64,000 nt of DNA from Globodera rostochiensis (taxonomy: Eukaryota; Nematoda; Chromadorea; Rhabditida; Heteroderidae), in the NCBI GenBank assembly GCA_018350325.1, contig JAEVLN010000002.1, positions 5,439,456 through 5,503,455 of the forward strand, written 5' to 3'. Within the stretch, counting starts at the first letter, position 1, and every line of letters starts with the position of its first letter. The position numbers and the translations under genes were made by a program. The notes beneath the pieces are model-generated. The model had not been told where the DNA came from and ran no database searches. It saw nothing but the letters and a program-made list of their open reading frames with translations. Of this stretch, positions 1 to 11,651 are shown piece by piece.

Positions 1-2317
1 TTTGCAGCTATTGTATTTAATTGTTTCATTTAAATATCAAAAAGTGCTGTTTATAATTTATTTGATCAAATACGGAGTTAAAATTGTCAATAACTCCATT
101 TTTAATTTGAAATTTCATTTATCATAAAAATAGAATTTATTTGCCAATCAAATGATTTTAAAAATAGAAAATAACAGAATGGAAATACGCAATTTAGGTA
201 TTGCATAACAAATGCAATTAAATTTATTCGCAAAATTATTAAATTTAAGTACAATTTTGACTTACTAATAAAATTTGTTTGGGTCAAGTCCATTTTTGTT
301 CAATGGTCGTCTCCACTTGAATTTACACCCCTAAAGATGACATCATCAATTGACAATTTTCAATCGTTTTTTTCACGAATCCGTCAATGGCCTAGTTGTT
401 TGTCTTTTCGGTGAAAATTATAGCAATCAAACTAAAGTTGCAAATATCCATTCCCATAAAGTTTTTACATTTTGAAATATTGGAGATTTAGAAAGATAAA
501 ATGTGGGCGTAGCTTCGTTAACAATTATAATGAAATTTTGGGAAAAAGTGCCTAGAATTGAATTTCTTGAACAATTTTCCGAAAAAGTGTTCTAAATGAA
601 TGCTAATTCTGGACTTCTCTCGTCAAACCCTCTGTTCGCATAAAAAACATGTAAAAACTTGAAAAAACTGGTTAGTTCAGTGTGAATGAAGTTTTTGATG
701 TCGCAAATTTGCTGGACGCGACTGCCCCCGCCCCTCCTTCCATCTTTCTCTGCCCTCATCATTTTGCTTTCTTCCTTTCTCTTGCCTCTTCTCTAATCTC
801 CTTTCTTGCTTTCTCTTCCTCCTCTGCCTTTTTTCTTCACTTTCTCTCTCTTATGATTTCTTTTCTCTCTCACCTTCATTTTTTCTTTAACGATTTGCAA
901 TGTGATTTTAAAAGTTTCCATAAATATATAAAATAAAGAGAAATTTAGATATAATTTATTATGAAAAACTAAAGTTAGTTGACGAAAGTTAACTTATTAA
1001 AAAAAGTGAACCTTATAAAAAATCTGTTATTAATGAAACTAGTCAATACTTAAATTCCCAGGTTTTTGTTCAAACGTTTAAAGGAAACGTGAAATTAGAT
1101 CAAAACCTGATCACAGTTTCTTTACACAAAATCTTTATAAATTGAAAACGTATGCACAGAGAAATTGACTTACTGAAATTAGTTTAACAAATATAATCAT
1201 TTATAAAACAAATTAAGCTAAAATTTGTAAATAAAAATTCTATTAAAAATGATTTCATTATTTTATGATTTTAACAACGATAACTCCTACTGCCCGCAAC
1301 CATTAAATTCTTTTCTTGCAAATAATGGTGATCTTATTTCCTGAAATCTATAAAAATGTAATAACAAAAATTTTAAATAAATTGACACTAACAAGTTGAG
1401 GAAAATTCTTGCAAAAAGCAAAATAATAAAAGTAAATTTAAATAATAAATGGTTAGCAAAAAAAAAACTTTTACGTTCTACATCAACAATATGTGTGGAA
1501 GTGCGCCAACTGGACTTTTGAATATTTACACTCAAAAAATATTGTAAATCATGAAAATAGTATTAATTATTCGTGCTCATTAAACATTTATAAAACTTAA
1601 AATACTACAATCAAACGATTGTTATAAATAATTGAATAAGTTAAAATTCAAAAATGTTTGAGGGTGTAAAAGTAGAAAATGGCTTCTTTTAATGACAAAC
1701 GATTAAAGTTTATAAATACAAATGCATTGTACTTTTTCAAATGTTTGGTGGTTGGATTTGTGTCTAAAAATGCCATAGTGTAGCTTAAAAGAAGCAGAAA
1801 CAACAGACGGAGTAACCGGCGGGTGCTCAGTTCAAAATACTCACCATAGAGAGAATTAATATTAATAAATGAAACAACAAGAAAAATTCGAAGTACTTAA
1901 TATAATGGTTAAATAATATTTCAATATTTAATTGTAATGATTCGTCGAGTTTTGAGAATTTAATAATAGTAAACGATGATGCCCATAACTTATAAAACTG
2001 AGAATTTGCTAATTGTTAATAAAAGCTTAATATTATTTTATTTGTGAGATAAATAAATATTTAAAAACTTTTAAATTACACAACTAGTAAAGTGCACTGT
2101 TCGCAAAGAGTGCAGGAATCGATTTAAAATTAAAAAAGGTCAAATAAATAGTAAATGTCAAAAAAAAACTCTAATATAATTGTTATTTTTAGTTACTTAA
2201 ATTGTTCAAAAAAATATTAAATCATTTAAAGGATAAAAGTTAGGTTGATTGCACAATTCTTAAAATCACGCAATCTGCAAATTTAATAAAGCAAGTTTCT
2301 AAATTTCTTTTAAAAAC
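1..2317. other. A-rich stretch with few islands
   Basis: The first 2.3 kb is mostly AT-rich. It holds a pyrimidine-rich repeat at about 725-890 and one weak coding island on + at 1779-1859. That island is 26 codons without ATG and reads through residues such as LKEAETTDGVTGG. I see nothing else I can support here. Confidence 0.5.
725..890 (+). repeat. pyrimidine-rich repeat (CTCTGCCCTC family)
   Basis: This is a long C/T tract with words such as TTTCTCTGCCCTC and CATTTTGCTTTC. The same words recur at 26207-26460 (inverted), 27960-28080 and 56270-56480, so it is a dispersed repeat. Open frames over it are low-complexity Ser/Phe/Leu strings, which I do not treat as a gene. Confidence 0.7.
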
Positions 2318-2371
2318 ATGATGGCCAGTTTTGACGGGTTGCAAACAAAATATAGCGCATGCGACCGTTAA
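2318..2371 (+). CDS. 17-codon micro-ORF
   Basis: It has a double ATG, then MASFDGLQTKYSACDR and TAA. The frame fills a small GC-richer island in an A-rich block and lies on the A-rich strand, as most islands here do. No family is recognised. It could be a micropeptide, a first exon or chance. Confidence 0.25.
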   Translation: MMASFDGLQTKYSACDR

Positions 2372-2639
2372 TAGTATCAACTGAAGGAAAAATTTAAAAA
2401 AATTAATCAAGGATATTAATTTTTAAGTAGGTAATTAAATATTCTTTAATAAATAAATATTACTTTTTTCATTTTTGATTAAATAACTCAATTTCGCTGC
2501 CAAACACTGAAAAAAACTTTGGATGGGGACCTGGGATTACCATCGTCGGCATTTTTTAATTTATAAAAAGTAACAATTAAATTTATCATTAACACTTAAA
2601 AAGATATACCCTTACATAATAAAATTCGTAACAGTCACT

Positions 2640-2825
2640 TTGATATTTTCAAATTTTGCAAATTTAAATCTAGGTGAGCCGGCCGCGCCGGTCGGGTTAC
2701 AAAAAAAAGTTAAATATTTAAAATTAGCAAAAGAAATACATAAAACCAAACATTTACTTTTAACACTGGACAATGGGGGCGTAATCACGCCGCGGGTACT
2801 TCAACATAGTAATTATTTACATTAA
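2640..2825 (+). CDS. hypothetical protein or exon, about 61 codons
   Basis: An open frame crosses two GC-rich islands without a stop, with pieces such as GEPAAPVGLQKKVKYLKLAK and TLDNGGVITPRVLQHSN. There is no ATG at the start, and an AG at about 2674 could be a splice acceptor. The mix of Lys-rich and small residues looks protein-like. Function unknown. Confidence 0.35.
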   Translation: MIFSNFANLNLGEPAAPVGLQKKVKYLKLAKEIHKTKHLLLTLDNGGVITPRVLQHSNYLH

Positions 2826-3183
2826 TTGCGCAGGGTGGCGTAATTAGATGCAAAAGTATTGTCTTGAAATTTACATAATTTACAAAACTAAATCGCATTG
2901 AAATCAAGAAATAAAATCATAACAAAACAATTATTTTAAAATGTAAACCTGTTAAAAACTTATGGCAATAAAGATAATCTGCTTCAATATATAATATGAT
3001 TTTTATACGAAATAATTAACTGATGGAATAAACGGATCCAACTCTGTTTTTTGTAAAAAATAAAATAAATCTAGAAGACAAAAACCTTTGCAAATGATAA
3101 TGACAATTTAATTGCCTAAAACAATTTATCACATAGTGCTAAATCATAAGAAGTACCGCTTAAAACTTTGGCTGTTGGTATAA

Positions 3184-3273
3184 AAATCCAGCTTCTTAAA
3201 AAAGAAATGTCCGGAGAGGGCGCTTCGTCTTGACGTTCTGAACAATAAAAATACAAGAAAAACAAAGCAATAA
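3184..3273 (+). CDS. exon-like frame, 29 codons
   Basis: The frame reads KKKCPERALRLDVLNNKN and ends at TAA. It starts directly after an in-frame stop and has no ATG, so it is better read as an exon than as a whole gene. The opposite strand is also partly open. The + choice rests on its position in an A-rich block. Confidence 0.3.
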   Translation, partial: KSSFLKKKCPERALRLDVLNNKNTRKTKQ

Positions 3274-3787
3274 TCTACTTTATGGCAGTTTGTATAAAGA
3301 AAAGTATTATAAAAAAAGAAATAACGCAATTGACAAAAAATATTACCAAAAATGCATTAAACATAAAATCACACTAAAAATACATATAATAGGACTGAAA
3401 AAGTAAAACAATTAACTTTCCATTAACTAACGATTGTGGGTTTGTTATACTGAATGAAATAGCAAGAAAAAACTTTAAAAGTTTTTTAATTTAATGCCTA
3501 CACTGAATAACAAAAACTGAGAAACTACAATATAAAACCTCATATTCGATCTGGTATAAATTCTAATCAATGAATTCTCAAAAAGATATATAACAAACAT
3601 TATTTATGCAATTAACAAACTCACATTTATTTTGTCTTTTTATTTCCAAAACGCTTATCCTTTTTTACAATTGACAACGGAAGAACTATTTGATCTGATG
3701 TAATTAAAATGTTACAGGTAAGCCAAAAAAAAACTGCAACGCCATCATGAATTTTGCAAATTGACAACATGAACTTTTATTATTTTC

Positions 3788-3928
3788 ATGTCAACCAACG
3801 CACATCTCTACAACAAACGGCCAGGTTCCGTCAAAAAGGCCCAGATAATACTAGAAAATCTCAACAAGAATTTAAACCCTTTAAAACAATTTCTAAAACT
3901 TAAATCAATTAAGTTTGTTAGAGATTAA
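3788..3928 (+). CDS. 46-aa hypothetical microprotein
   Basis: The frame starts MSTNAHLYNKRPGSVKKAQ, continues IILENLNKNLNPLKQF and ends KFVRD before TAA. It is basic and mostly helical in appearance, with no signal peptide or membrane segment. The ATG lies at the start of the GC-richer island. This is one of the more convincing small frames here, but no family is recognised. Confidence 0.45.
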   Translation: MSTNAHLYNKRPGSVKKAQIILENLNKNLNPLKQFLKLKSIKFVRD

Positions 3929-4275
3929 TCCAAAATTTAATGTTTAAAAGACAATACTACAAAAAAATAATTTAAAAAATCAACGTTAAAGTTTTAAATG
4001 AAAAACTTTTTTTTCAACTGTTGAATGAATACGCAATACTAACAAAAACTGTCAAACTACAGTCGCCAGAACCCAATTCCTTTTGCCATTTATTTAATCT
4101 GGAATAATTCAGAGAAATGAATTCTCAGCATTTCTAATCAAAAGATATATAACAAAACTTTATTTTATGCAATTAGCATCGTTTAAGTAAACAAAACTAA
4201 TAAATTAGCAAAAAAACGAACACTTGAATAAAATAGCGATATTCTTGCGCTCAGAAAAGCAGCGCTACGCCAAGG

Positions 4276-4389
4276 ATGCGGAGAGGGTCTTCTTGCGGAG
4301 AGGGTTTTCCCTCATCTGCTAACCACTACGACCTGCAAGCCTACAGCAATCAAAAGAAAATGAACTCAGAAAGAAAAATCAAACTTTAA
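4276..4389 (+). CDS. 37-aa hypothetical microprotein
   Basis: The frame starts MRRGSSCGEGFPSSANHY and ends SERKIKL. Its first half comes from a CTTGCGGAGAGGG word present twice. A second + frame over the same island (ending DAERVFLRRGFSLIC) is also open, so the true frame is uncertain. Confidence 0.3.
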   Translation: MRRGSSCGEGFPSSANHYDLQAYSNQKKMNSERKIKL

Positions 4390-4399
4390 GTATGAACAA

Positions 4400-5110
4400 A
4401 TACCAAATAAAACATTTTAAGATAATTGGGTTGTCCATTTCTGGTGCTTAATTAAGCAAGGTTTCACAATGCAATTGATTCTGCACACTTTGAAAATATT
4501 CACATGGCATTACTCTACATGCACAATTTATTCCATCTCATACTCGTAAAAACTAAAAAAATGTGCGAATAAATAATTCGAAAAAAATAATTTTTTATAA
4601 TGTTAATATATTGCATGAAATCAGAAATATATTTTATTATTGTTTAAATTAAAATTCATACAAAAACCATTTAAATTAATGATTTTAAACACTACAAAAA
4701 TTACAAAAAACATTAAAAGCCAAATAACACTTTATTCACGATGATAAAATTTAAAATTATTTTTTTGTCGTTATTTATATAATTTTGTGAGTTTCTAATA
4801 ACTTCACGTTTTAAAATGTAAAACAAAACAAAAATGTTGTATATATAAAAGCTATAAATATAGGTAATATAACAACAAATTTAAATTTATCTTTTCGGAC
4901 AAAAGTATCATTAAATTGATTATTTAATAAAGTCAAATAAAAAAATATTTGCCAATCAGTCATTGGGAAAATGTTCCAGCTTAATTGTGAAACAGGATGA
5001 TAATGCAATATAAACTAAGTGATCTCAACAATTTTGACAAATATTAAAATTGTTTGTAATAAATGATAATTTACTAAACTCGTATACTATTAATTATTGA
5101 AACAAAAAGA
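4400..5110. other. AT-rich spacer
   Basis: About 700 bp of AT-rich sequence with no repeat, RNA gene or convincing open frame that I can support. Confidence 0.5.
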
Positions 5111-5203
5111 ATGGCAAAGCTCAAGCTCATCTCCAACCCTTTGAAAACCGCTGTTGCTGTTTGTTATACCACAATGAAAAGCCAATGGAAAACCCGACAT
5201 TGA
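5111..5203 (+). CDS. 30-aa hypothetical microprotein
   Basis: The frame reads MAKLKLISNPLKTAVAVCY then TTMKSQWKTRH and TGA. A short hydrophobic stretch (TAVAVCY) lies between basic ends, which suggests possible membrane association but is too short to be sure. The ATG is at the edge of the GC-richer island. Function unknown. Confidence 0.45.
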   Translation: MAKLKLISNPLKTAVAVCYTTMKSQWKTRH

Positions 5204-5480
5204 AACCCAATCAAAATTAAAAAAACAAAAGCTTTTAATTTAGAATTGAATGAGAAATAAAAAATTAAAGGTTAAATAAGCAAAACACAATAGAATGTAT
5301 AATATAAAAAGAAGCATGACTTTGAAAATAATGGATTTTGAATTCGATTTTTTTAGAAAACCATTGTTTGATCAGTTGTTATAGAATCTTTGACGAAATG
5401 AATTTAAATATATGACAAAATAAAATAAGGTAGAAAAAATACATATAACTTAGACATGATTTGTTAAGGTTCATATTGCG

Positions 5481-5693
5481 ATGTGCAATAATAACATCAC
5501 GAGAATTCTGATTTTTTGCAAATGTCTGGTCATCCATAAAAAAAATTTTGCTAAAAAAATATTATACAAAGATCGGATCTATCAAATCTGGCTTTCAAAC
5601 CCTAAAAAAGCTATCATTGAAAATTCATATTTTCAATTCTACAACAATACATATTATAAAAAGTTAACATTTGACTCAAGAAGACAGAAGTAG
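5481..5693 (+). CDS. 70-aa hypothetical protein
   Basis: This is an ATG-started frame beginning MCNNNITRILIFCKCLVIHK and ending TFDSRRQK. It carries an NIT glycosylation sequon near the N-terminus, then a short hydrophobic stretch (ILIFCKCLVI) and a basic tail. It might be a small membrane or secreted protein, and no homology is recognised. An early cysteine cluster (C2, C13, C15) is visible. Confidence 0.4.
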   Translation: MCNNNITRILIFCKCLVIHKKNFAKKILYKDRIYQIWLSNPKKAIIENSYFQFYNNTYYKKLTFDSRRQK

Positions 5694-5699
5694 TAGTAG

Positions 5700-6940
5700 C
5701 TGTTAAAAATCTTAAGCCCAAATTATTTTCTATTATTGCCATATTTTCTGGCCGCAGCCCCAAAATCATTGAAATATAACTGCTTTACATTTAAAATTTA
5801 AATATATAAAACAGAAAAGTTCAATTATATGCAAAGCAAACAGATTCAAAGCGCCGATGTTTTTACAAAAAAAGTGGGAATTACTAAATTTAGACATATA
5901 TAATCTAATAATGAAATTATTTATATTACTTCAAATACAATAAATACTAAAGAATTTGTTTAAAAATGCATCATAAGAAACATAAACAAACAATTAAAAA
6001 AATCATGGCATCTACTTATATATTAATATATTAAAAAAACGATAAATCAAAAATTTTTTGTAAAACAAATTAAATTAATAATGAAAAGTTAAATAAATAT
6101 TCTACAGTTGGGATTAATGGTTTCTTCTACATGGATTTTAACTTTTAAACAATAATTATAAAGCAACAATTAAATAAACTTTTGCTTGTTGAAATTTAAA
6201 AAATGCAAAAGTATTACTTAGTATAGCGTGCAAGCATTATCGGCAACAGTTAGCTTATTTGTCAATTCGAAGAAAACTTTCAATAAAATTTTGCATACAA
6301 AAATTTGCAAAATTATTTATTGACTACGGATATTTATAATTATAAAGACGGACTTTATCGGGCATAGCAAACCTAAAACAGCTTGTTTTTCAACATATAA
6401 GATATTCTTTTGATTTAACTTTAAAAGGTACAGAAATTTGAAATTTTTCAGTACAGATTCCAATAAATGATGCTTGCTTTGATTAGTTTTTATTAATGCA
6501 TTTTTGCTTAATTCTTTTTATTTAATTCATATTTATTTAAAAAATACCCAATTTCATGACATAAATGGATTAGGAAATTACAAAATATACTTGACGCATT
6601 GTTTTATTTTTTATTATAGAATTTATATTTAAAATGTTTGTTTTTAAATAAAATAATAATTAATAAAAATTTAATAAATTTTAATATTAACTTTTTAACA
6701 AAAAAAATTAATTTGTCAGGCTCGTTCAGTTCGAAACTGCTATGTTTTGTTGGATCACTTGGCGAATTGGTGCGAAAAGAATTGTTACTGGCGTAAAAAT
6801 CAGAAAATTGTTAGGTCTAAAGTCGTAAATGAACGTTTTAAATTAAATAAGCATGAAAAAAAATTTATTTAATTTTGAACAATTTATCGTTCCTCAACAA
6901 CTTTGTTCATTATCAATTAATTGTATTGCATACAAAAGCG
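5700..6940. other. AT-rich spacer across a skew switch
   Basis: About 1.2 kb of AT-rich DNA where the + strand changes from A-rich to T-rich near 6400. I find no gene or repeat I can support. Confidence 0.5.
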
Positions 6941-6946
6941 CAGATT

Positions 6947-7346
6947 GTGCTAAAAAGAGAGAGTCAGACGGTTAGAGTAATTTGGTCATCAACGCACCCC
7001 ATCTAATAAGTTTTCAGTTACTTTTTTGAACATTTTATTTTTTGAAGAAATAGTGTGCTAAAAAGAGAGTCAGACGGTTAGAGTAATTTGGTCATCGACG
7101 CACCCCATCTAATAATTTTCAGTTACTTTTTTGAACATTTTATTTTTTGAAGAAATAGGGTGCTAAAAAGAGAGAGTAAGACGGTTAGAGTAATTTGGTC
7201 ATCAACGCACCCCATCTAATAATTTTTTAGTTACTTTTTTGAATATTTTATTTTTTGAAGAAAGTGTGCTAAAAAGAGAGAGTCAGACGGTTAGAGTAAT
7301 TTGGTCACCAATGCACCCCATTTAATAATTTGTTAGTTACTTTTTC
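6947..7346. repeat. tandem repeat, about 3.8 copies of 106 bp
   Basis: Copies begin at about 6947, 7055, 7160 and 7266, each with GTGCTAAAAAGAGA followed by GACGGTTAGAGTAATTTGG. They differ by a few substitutions and small indels; the last is truncated near 7346. All copies have the same orientation. No open frame spans them. Confidence 0.95.
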
Positions 7347-7603
7347 CAAGGGCAATTAAGAGGATGCATTTGAAGTTGAAGACAATTGGGTCGCTTTTTG
7401 ACATATGATTTGAATATTTTATGCATTAAATCTCTATATAACTGGTTTTGCACTCATATTGCCAGATGATATTTATAGATTACTCATTCAATTTTTATTT
7501 GTTTTCTTATCATTTGATTCTATTTTCTCATTTTTGCCAATTTTTTTTGTTGCCATTAATAATTTATCTTTGTTTAGGATTATGTATTTTAAATAACAAA
7601 TAT

Positions 7604-7729
7604 TTACATTAATTTTGCTTTGCTTGCTTTTTTCGTAGAATTTGTGCTGAAAGAAGGGCGGGAATTGTTGGGTGGCTAATTTTTGGTTATATGTACTGGC
7701 ACCTTGTCGTGAACCGGTAAAGTTTGCAT
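7604..7729 (-). CDS. small gene candidate with possible 27-nt intron
   Basis: The minus frame starts MQTLPVHDK and meets a TAG after VPVHITKN, yet stays protein-like beyond it (PPNNSRPSFSTNSTKKA). A GTGCCAG donor after the HDK codons and the TAG as acceptor would remove 27 nt in phase. Without splicing the product is 17 aa. Such a short intron would be unusual, so this is tentative. Confidence 0.3.
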
Positions 7730-8629
7730 AACAATTTTTTTCAAACCAAATAAATTTTCAAAATCTATTTATGTTGTAATTATAATGTTTTCAAATCACA
7801 ACAAAGCTATGTATATTATTGATTTAGTTAGAAATTTAAATTTTTTATGATGTTTTATTATTTGTTAGAAAATCATTGAAATAGGTTGTTATGACATAAA
7901 TGTGATCCGTTTGTGTAAGGTATCAACATTATTTATTCTTTTGAACAAATTTCAATTGCCAAAACAATAGAAATTTTGAGTATGTAAAGCATTATTTGTA
8001 TTTTAAAAAAAAGAATTTTCGAATAATTATTAAGACACTGTACATCAACTATAGCATTTTCACAACCCTAAGATTCCGAACCTTAAAAAACCAATGTATT
8101 CTCTGTCTTTTTTTGTAACAGTCACGATTGCTTAAAAGATAAGTAACCATTTGTTAATTGAAATTTTTTTTTGCTAATTTTAGCATAACTACTTTAAAAG
8201 ATTTTATATTTTTGATTATTTTTAGTAAGTAAACACAACCATAAGTCGTGACAATTATTTAGAAATGAATTTAGGTTTGTTAGGAGATTTTCTTTTGTTG
8301 ACCTTTTGGACTTTTATGTAATAAAATAAAATAATTATTTCATGTTCACTATTAGATTTCCATAAAATTATTGACATTGTTTGATTTTAATGGAATTTTA
8401 ATATCTTTTATTGTTTGGCATTTTATATTAGAATTAATTTCATATTTGTTTGAATATAATAAGAGACGCCATTAAAGAACATATTTAAACAAAATAGAAT
8501 AGGTAAGTTTAAACCTCAAAACCATGAGGAGATTGTTTATTAACTTTATTCTCTTTCTAGTAAAATACTTTTGAAATGCAATAATGGTTGGGTGAAATTG
8601 TGACATACTAATTTAATTATACACTTCTT

Positions 8630-8728
8630 TCAAGGAACAAGATGTTGAATCGTCCCGATTCGGATGTTGAAGTGCATCCTGCGGAGTTTCTGGAAACGCG
8701 AGTTGTGTACCAAGTGTCTGTTCGGCAT
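8630..8728 (-). CDS. 32-aa hypothetical microprotein
   Basis: The minus frame begins MPNRHLVHNSRFQKLRRM and ends IGTIQHLVP before TGA; it is Arg/His-rich. The + strand also has an ATG frame over the same island (8642-8749, MLNRPDSDVEVHPAEF). I prefer minus because this block is T-rich on +, but the choice is uncertain. Confidence 0.3.
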   Translation of the reverse strand: MPNRHLVHNSRFQKLRRMHFNIRIGTIQHLVP

Positions 8729-9016
8729 TTTCACTTGGTAGAAAGTTAATGATCCAGATGGTTTTCTAAAAGATTTTTTTTTAATATTAGGCCTTAAAAT
8801 TTCATTATAAGTATTAGCCTAATCTTGGCGTATGAGTTTAATACTTCCTAAATTCAATCTTTAATTAGTAAAAAATATTAATGTATCTTTTGTTATACAA
8901 ATTTAAAATATTTTATTAGAATTGTTTTAAAAAGATTAATTATTTATTGTTCTTTAACGACAACAAAATTAAATTATAATTAGTGTTTTGTTATAATTTT
9001 AATAAATGCATTCACA

Positions 9017-9130
9017 TCAAGTTAACACACTTTCTCGCGGATCTTTGGCACTCTGACAATGTCTTTGGTATCTGACGGGTTTCACCGTTAAATATAATTC
9101 AAGTTTGCATTTTTTGTTAAATTTGTGAGC
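9017..9130 (-). CDS. exon-like frame, 37 codons
   Basis: The minus frame reads KCKLELYLTVKPVRY then HCQSAKDPRESVLT and TGA. It opens after a stop and has no ATG, so it may be a terminal exon. A second minus frame is also open over part of the island. No family recognised. Confidence 0.3.
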   Translation of the reverse strand, partial: AHKFNKKCKLELYLTVKPVRYQRHCQSAKDPRESVLT

Positions 9131-9139
9131 TCATCTATC

Positions 9140-10350
9140 CAACGAACCCAAATTCATAGCTCTAACTATAATATGTAGGAGAATGTTTAGTGTTTTTGTA
9201 CGTTGCCCCAGTGTACGTTGCTTATTGAGATCCCTGGTTTCATTCATTTAAATAAAAATTTGATATCGATATAAACTTGTTGTAACTAATTCTTTTATGT
9301 AAAATTAAGAAATTGCAGGCAATTGTTGTTAAAAATGAAAATAAAATAATCACTTTAAGCACACTGGTGTGTGTTTTTGCCTTTGTAAGCTCCAGAATAT
9401 GTAATTTTATAAAGAATAACATAAAAATATAAAAGAAAATTAGAAAAAATTTTAATTCAAAGTTTTTGCAATTCCGATTAAATACAATAAATTAAGAAAA
9501 TTAATTTGTTTTTTGTTCACTATAATAGTATTTTTTTATAATTATAAACTTATATAAAAAATTATTTACAAAAAAATATCTAACAAAATGTCTCAACTCT
9601 ATTTTATTAAAAAAAGTGATGTATAAAATGCTATCATTTTGAAAAGTAAATCCAAAGAAATTAAAGCTATTAAAATTTTAAAAAACCGCCGACTGCCAAC
9701 TTACTCAATTTGTGGTTTACCTTTAAATAAAATTCATATGGACATAAATAAATAAGTTAATCCTTTATTTGCTGGAAAATCCACATACTAAAAGACAGGT
9801 TCGAAATTGTAAGATAACTAACTTAGAGAGATCAATAAATTCCCAGAACAAAAACATTTACATTATCAAACATACCTAACAAACGAATAAAAATAGATTA
9901 TGCTAATAAAAAATAATTTGCATAAAGAACCCACACAGCAGAATTCGGCTTTCCAAATCTGATGAACACGATACAATTTTTAGAAACAAATTAAAATAGT
10001 AGAATTCTATATATAAAATTAATCTAATTCTACGGGAATCAAATATGGTGCATAAAATATTGATATTAAAATAAAATGCAAAACAAATTTGAAAAATAAT
10101 AATTAATAAATGATCTTTTGGGAGTACTCTTTATCACAAAAAAATTCTATAAAAGCGTACCGACGGCATCTAACATCAATAAAAATAAATATATTTAAAT
10201 AAAAAGAACCTTTTAAAATCAAAACTGGCAAATACATATGTTTGATATATTTAGTGATTTAGATGATAGTTTGAGTATATTGTGAATAAGATTAACAAAA
10301 TACTAAAAATGATAACTCACTACAAGCAATTAATAAGTTAAGCGAAGAGA
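9140..10350. other. AT-rich spacer across a skew switch
   Basis: The + strand becomes A-rich near 9250. I see no repeat or well-supported gene in this 1.2 kb. Confidence 0.5.
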
Positions 10351-10410
10351 ATGTTCCTCGCACGGTGGGTTGGGCACGTACACATTCACCGTGCTATTGC
10401 TCCTCAATGA
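10351..10410 (+). CDS. 19-aa micro-ORF
   Basis: The frame reads MFLARWVGHVHIHRAIAPQ and ends at TGA; it fills a GC-richer island exactly. The minus strand also has a frame through the island (VNVYVPNPPCEEHS), so assignment is tentative. Confidence 0.25.
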   Translation: MFLARWVGHVHIHRAIAPQ

Positions 10411-10568
10411 GCCACAAATTTATTTTTTTAAGGAAATATTAATTCAATAATAAATTAACTATATAAAATTAAACTTATCTGTAAAATAAATTAACTGTTG
10501 CAATAATTCTCTCAATGAAAATTTTCCATTTAAAATTTGAATTTAGGGCAAACTATAATACAAAGTAA

Positions 10569-10673
10569 ACATTTTATCCAAATATAAAAAACTTCCGGTA
10601 TCAATTGGCAGTAAGCATCCCACAAGTCACTCCGGATAGCAAAAAAATAGTAGCCGGTGATTATAAAAATTAA
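10569..10673 (+). CDS. exon-like frame, 34 codons
   Basis: The frame reads NFRYQLAVSIPQVTPDSKK then IVAGDYKN and TAA. There is no ATG after the upstream stop. The ordered, soluble-looking composition makes it a good exon candidate on the A-rich strand. Splice sites are not obvious and no domain is recognised. Confidence 0.35.
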   Translation, partial: TFYPNIKNFRYQLAVSIPQVTPDSKKIVAGDYKN

Positions 10674-11334
10674 GAAAAAATGTTTTACAGCTCAAATTCA
10701 GTTTAGTCATAATTACCTTTGGCTCATATAAATTTTAAAAAAACCCCATAGCTTCTGAAATCATCAACATTAAGCAAAAATTTAAAAATTCAATAAAAAA
10801 TAAAATAATGAGATAAAAGTTAGAAACAGGTTACAATTATTTGACTCAATAATATTTACGTTCGTATAAAATATAGAAAAAAACAATATAAAAATTTAAA
10901 TATAAAATATTTTAACCAAAAAATATAAAAATTTTTGTTGCAATAAAAAAAAAATTTAATTTACTTAGCTTCCTTGAAGTGTGTATACTACAATAGATTA
11001 ATATAAAAAACCAATGGTCAATTTAAATTTAAATGCCGAACGTGACTTATTTGCGCACGCACTTTATACTATCAGAAAAAAATGATCATAATTCGTTGAT
11101 TTCTGTATTATTTATTAAAAGCAAAGTTGCCGAAAAATGTTACAATCATTCCTGAGAAGAAAATTACTGTTGGAAATAAGAAATAATCTTATTATTAAAT
11201 TTAACATAACATTATTATTTTTTGATTTTTTGAGAATAAATATTTAATAGCATGTTTTTAAGCCTTTTACATTTATTTTAAATATTTTCCGTTCATACAT
11301 ACTGACCATGATTTCTTGATAAGCTTATTTATTT

Positions 11335-11454
11335 TCAGTTTGTAATTATAATGTAATTTATTTTGAATTTGATATTTCTTTGTAACTTCAGATTGTTGCG
11401 GGCAGTAGTTGAGCCAATTGGCAACCTTGCTGTTTTTGTTTTTACACATGACAT
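11335..11454 (-). CDS. 39-aa hypothetical microprotein
   Basis: The minus frame starts MSCVKTKTARLPIGSTTARN and ends INYIIITN before TGA. It is basic, with an N-terminal Cys-containing segment. The + strand also has an open frame here (VEPIGNLAVFVFTHDIILHA), which I rank lower because + is T-rich in this block. Confidence 0.35.
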   Translation of the reverse strand: MSCVKTKTARLPIGSTTARNNLKLQRNIKFKINYIIITN

Positions 11455-11578
11455 AATTTTACATGCTGGGATTTTTGAAAATCATCCGTATAAACTTCGT
11501 TCAGTAACAAGCAGATATTTGAAGATTTAATGTTTTTTATTTGAGATTTTTTCTATGTCGTTGATTGCGCTATTCTCA

Positions 11579-11650
11579 TCATACTGCATAATAATTCTCA
11601 TGGCGTTGTTTGACGTGGCGTACACCCAACTTTCTTGTCTTCGGAACAAA
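11579..11650 (-). CDS. terminal-exon candidate beside a Tc1-like insertion
   Basis: On the minus strand an acceptor TAG is followed by FVPKTRKLGVRHVKQRHENY and a TGA. The TA of that TAG is one copy of the TA duplication flanking the neighbouring transposon. The splice site therefore survived, or was recreated by, the insertion. A + frame with ATG at 11555 (MSLIALFSSYC) overlaps it and cannot be excluded. Confidence 0.35.
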   Translation of the reverse strand, partial: FVPKTRKLGVRHVKQRHENYYAV

Positions 11651-11651
11651 C

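Noticed and set aside
682..936. 84-codon + frame over the pyrimidine tract
   Set aside because: Low-complexity Ser/Phe/Leu string produced by the C/T repeat; similar frames occur over other copies at 26207-26455, 27841-28158 and 56229-56597.
4204..4480. Reading TAA/TAG as glutamine (ciliate-like code) to extend frames
   Set aside because: Several frames look continuous that way, but TGA alone is rare in such AT-rich DNA so long frames are expected by chance. Many islands also end cleanly with TAA, and the transposon types argue for an ordinary nuclear code.
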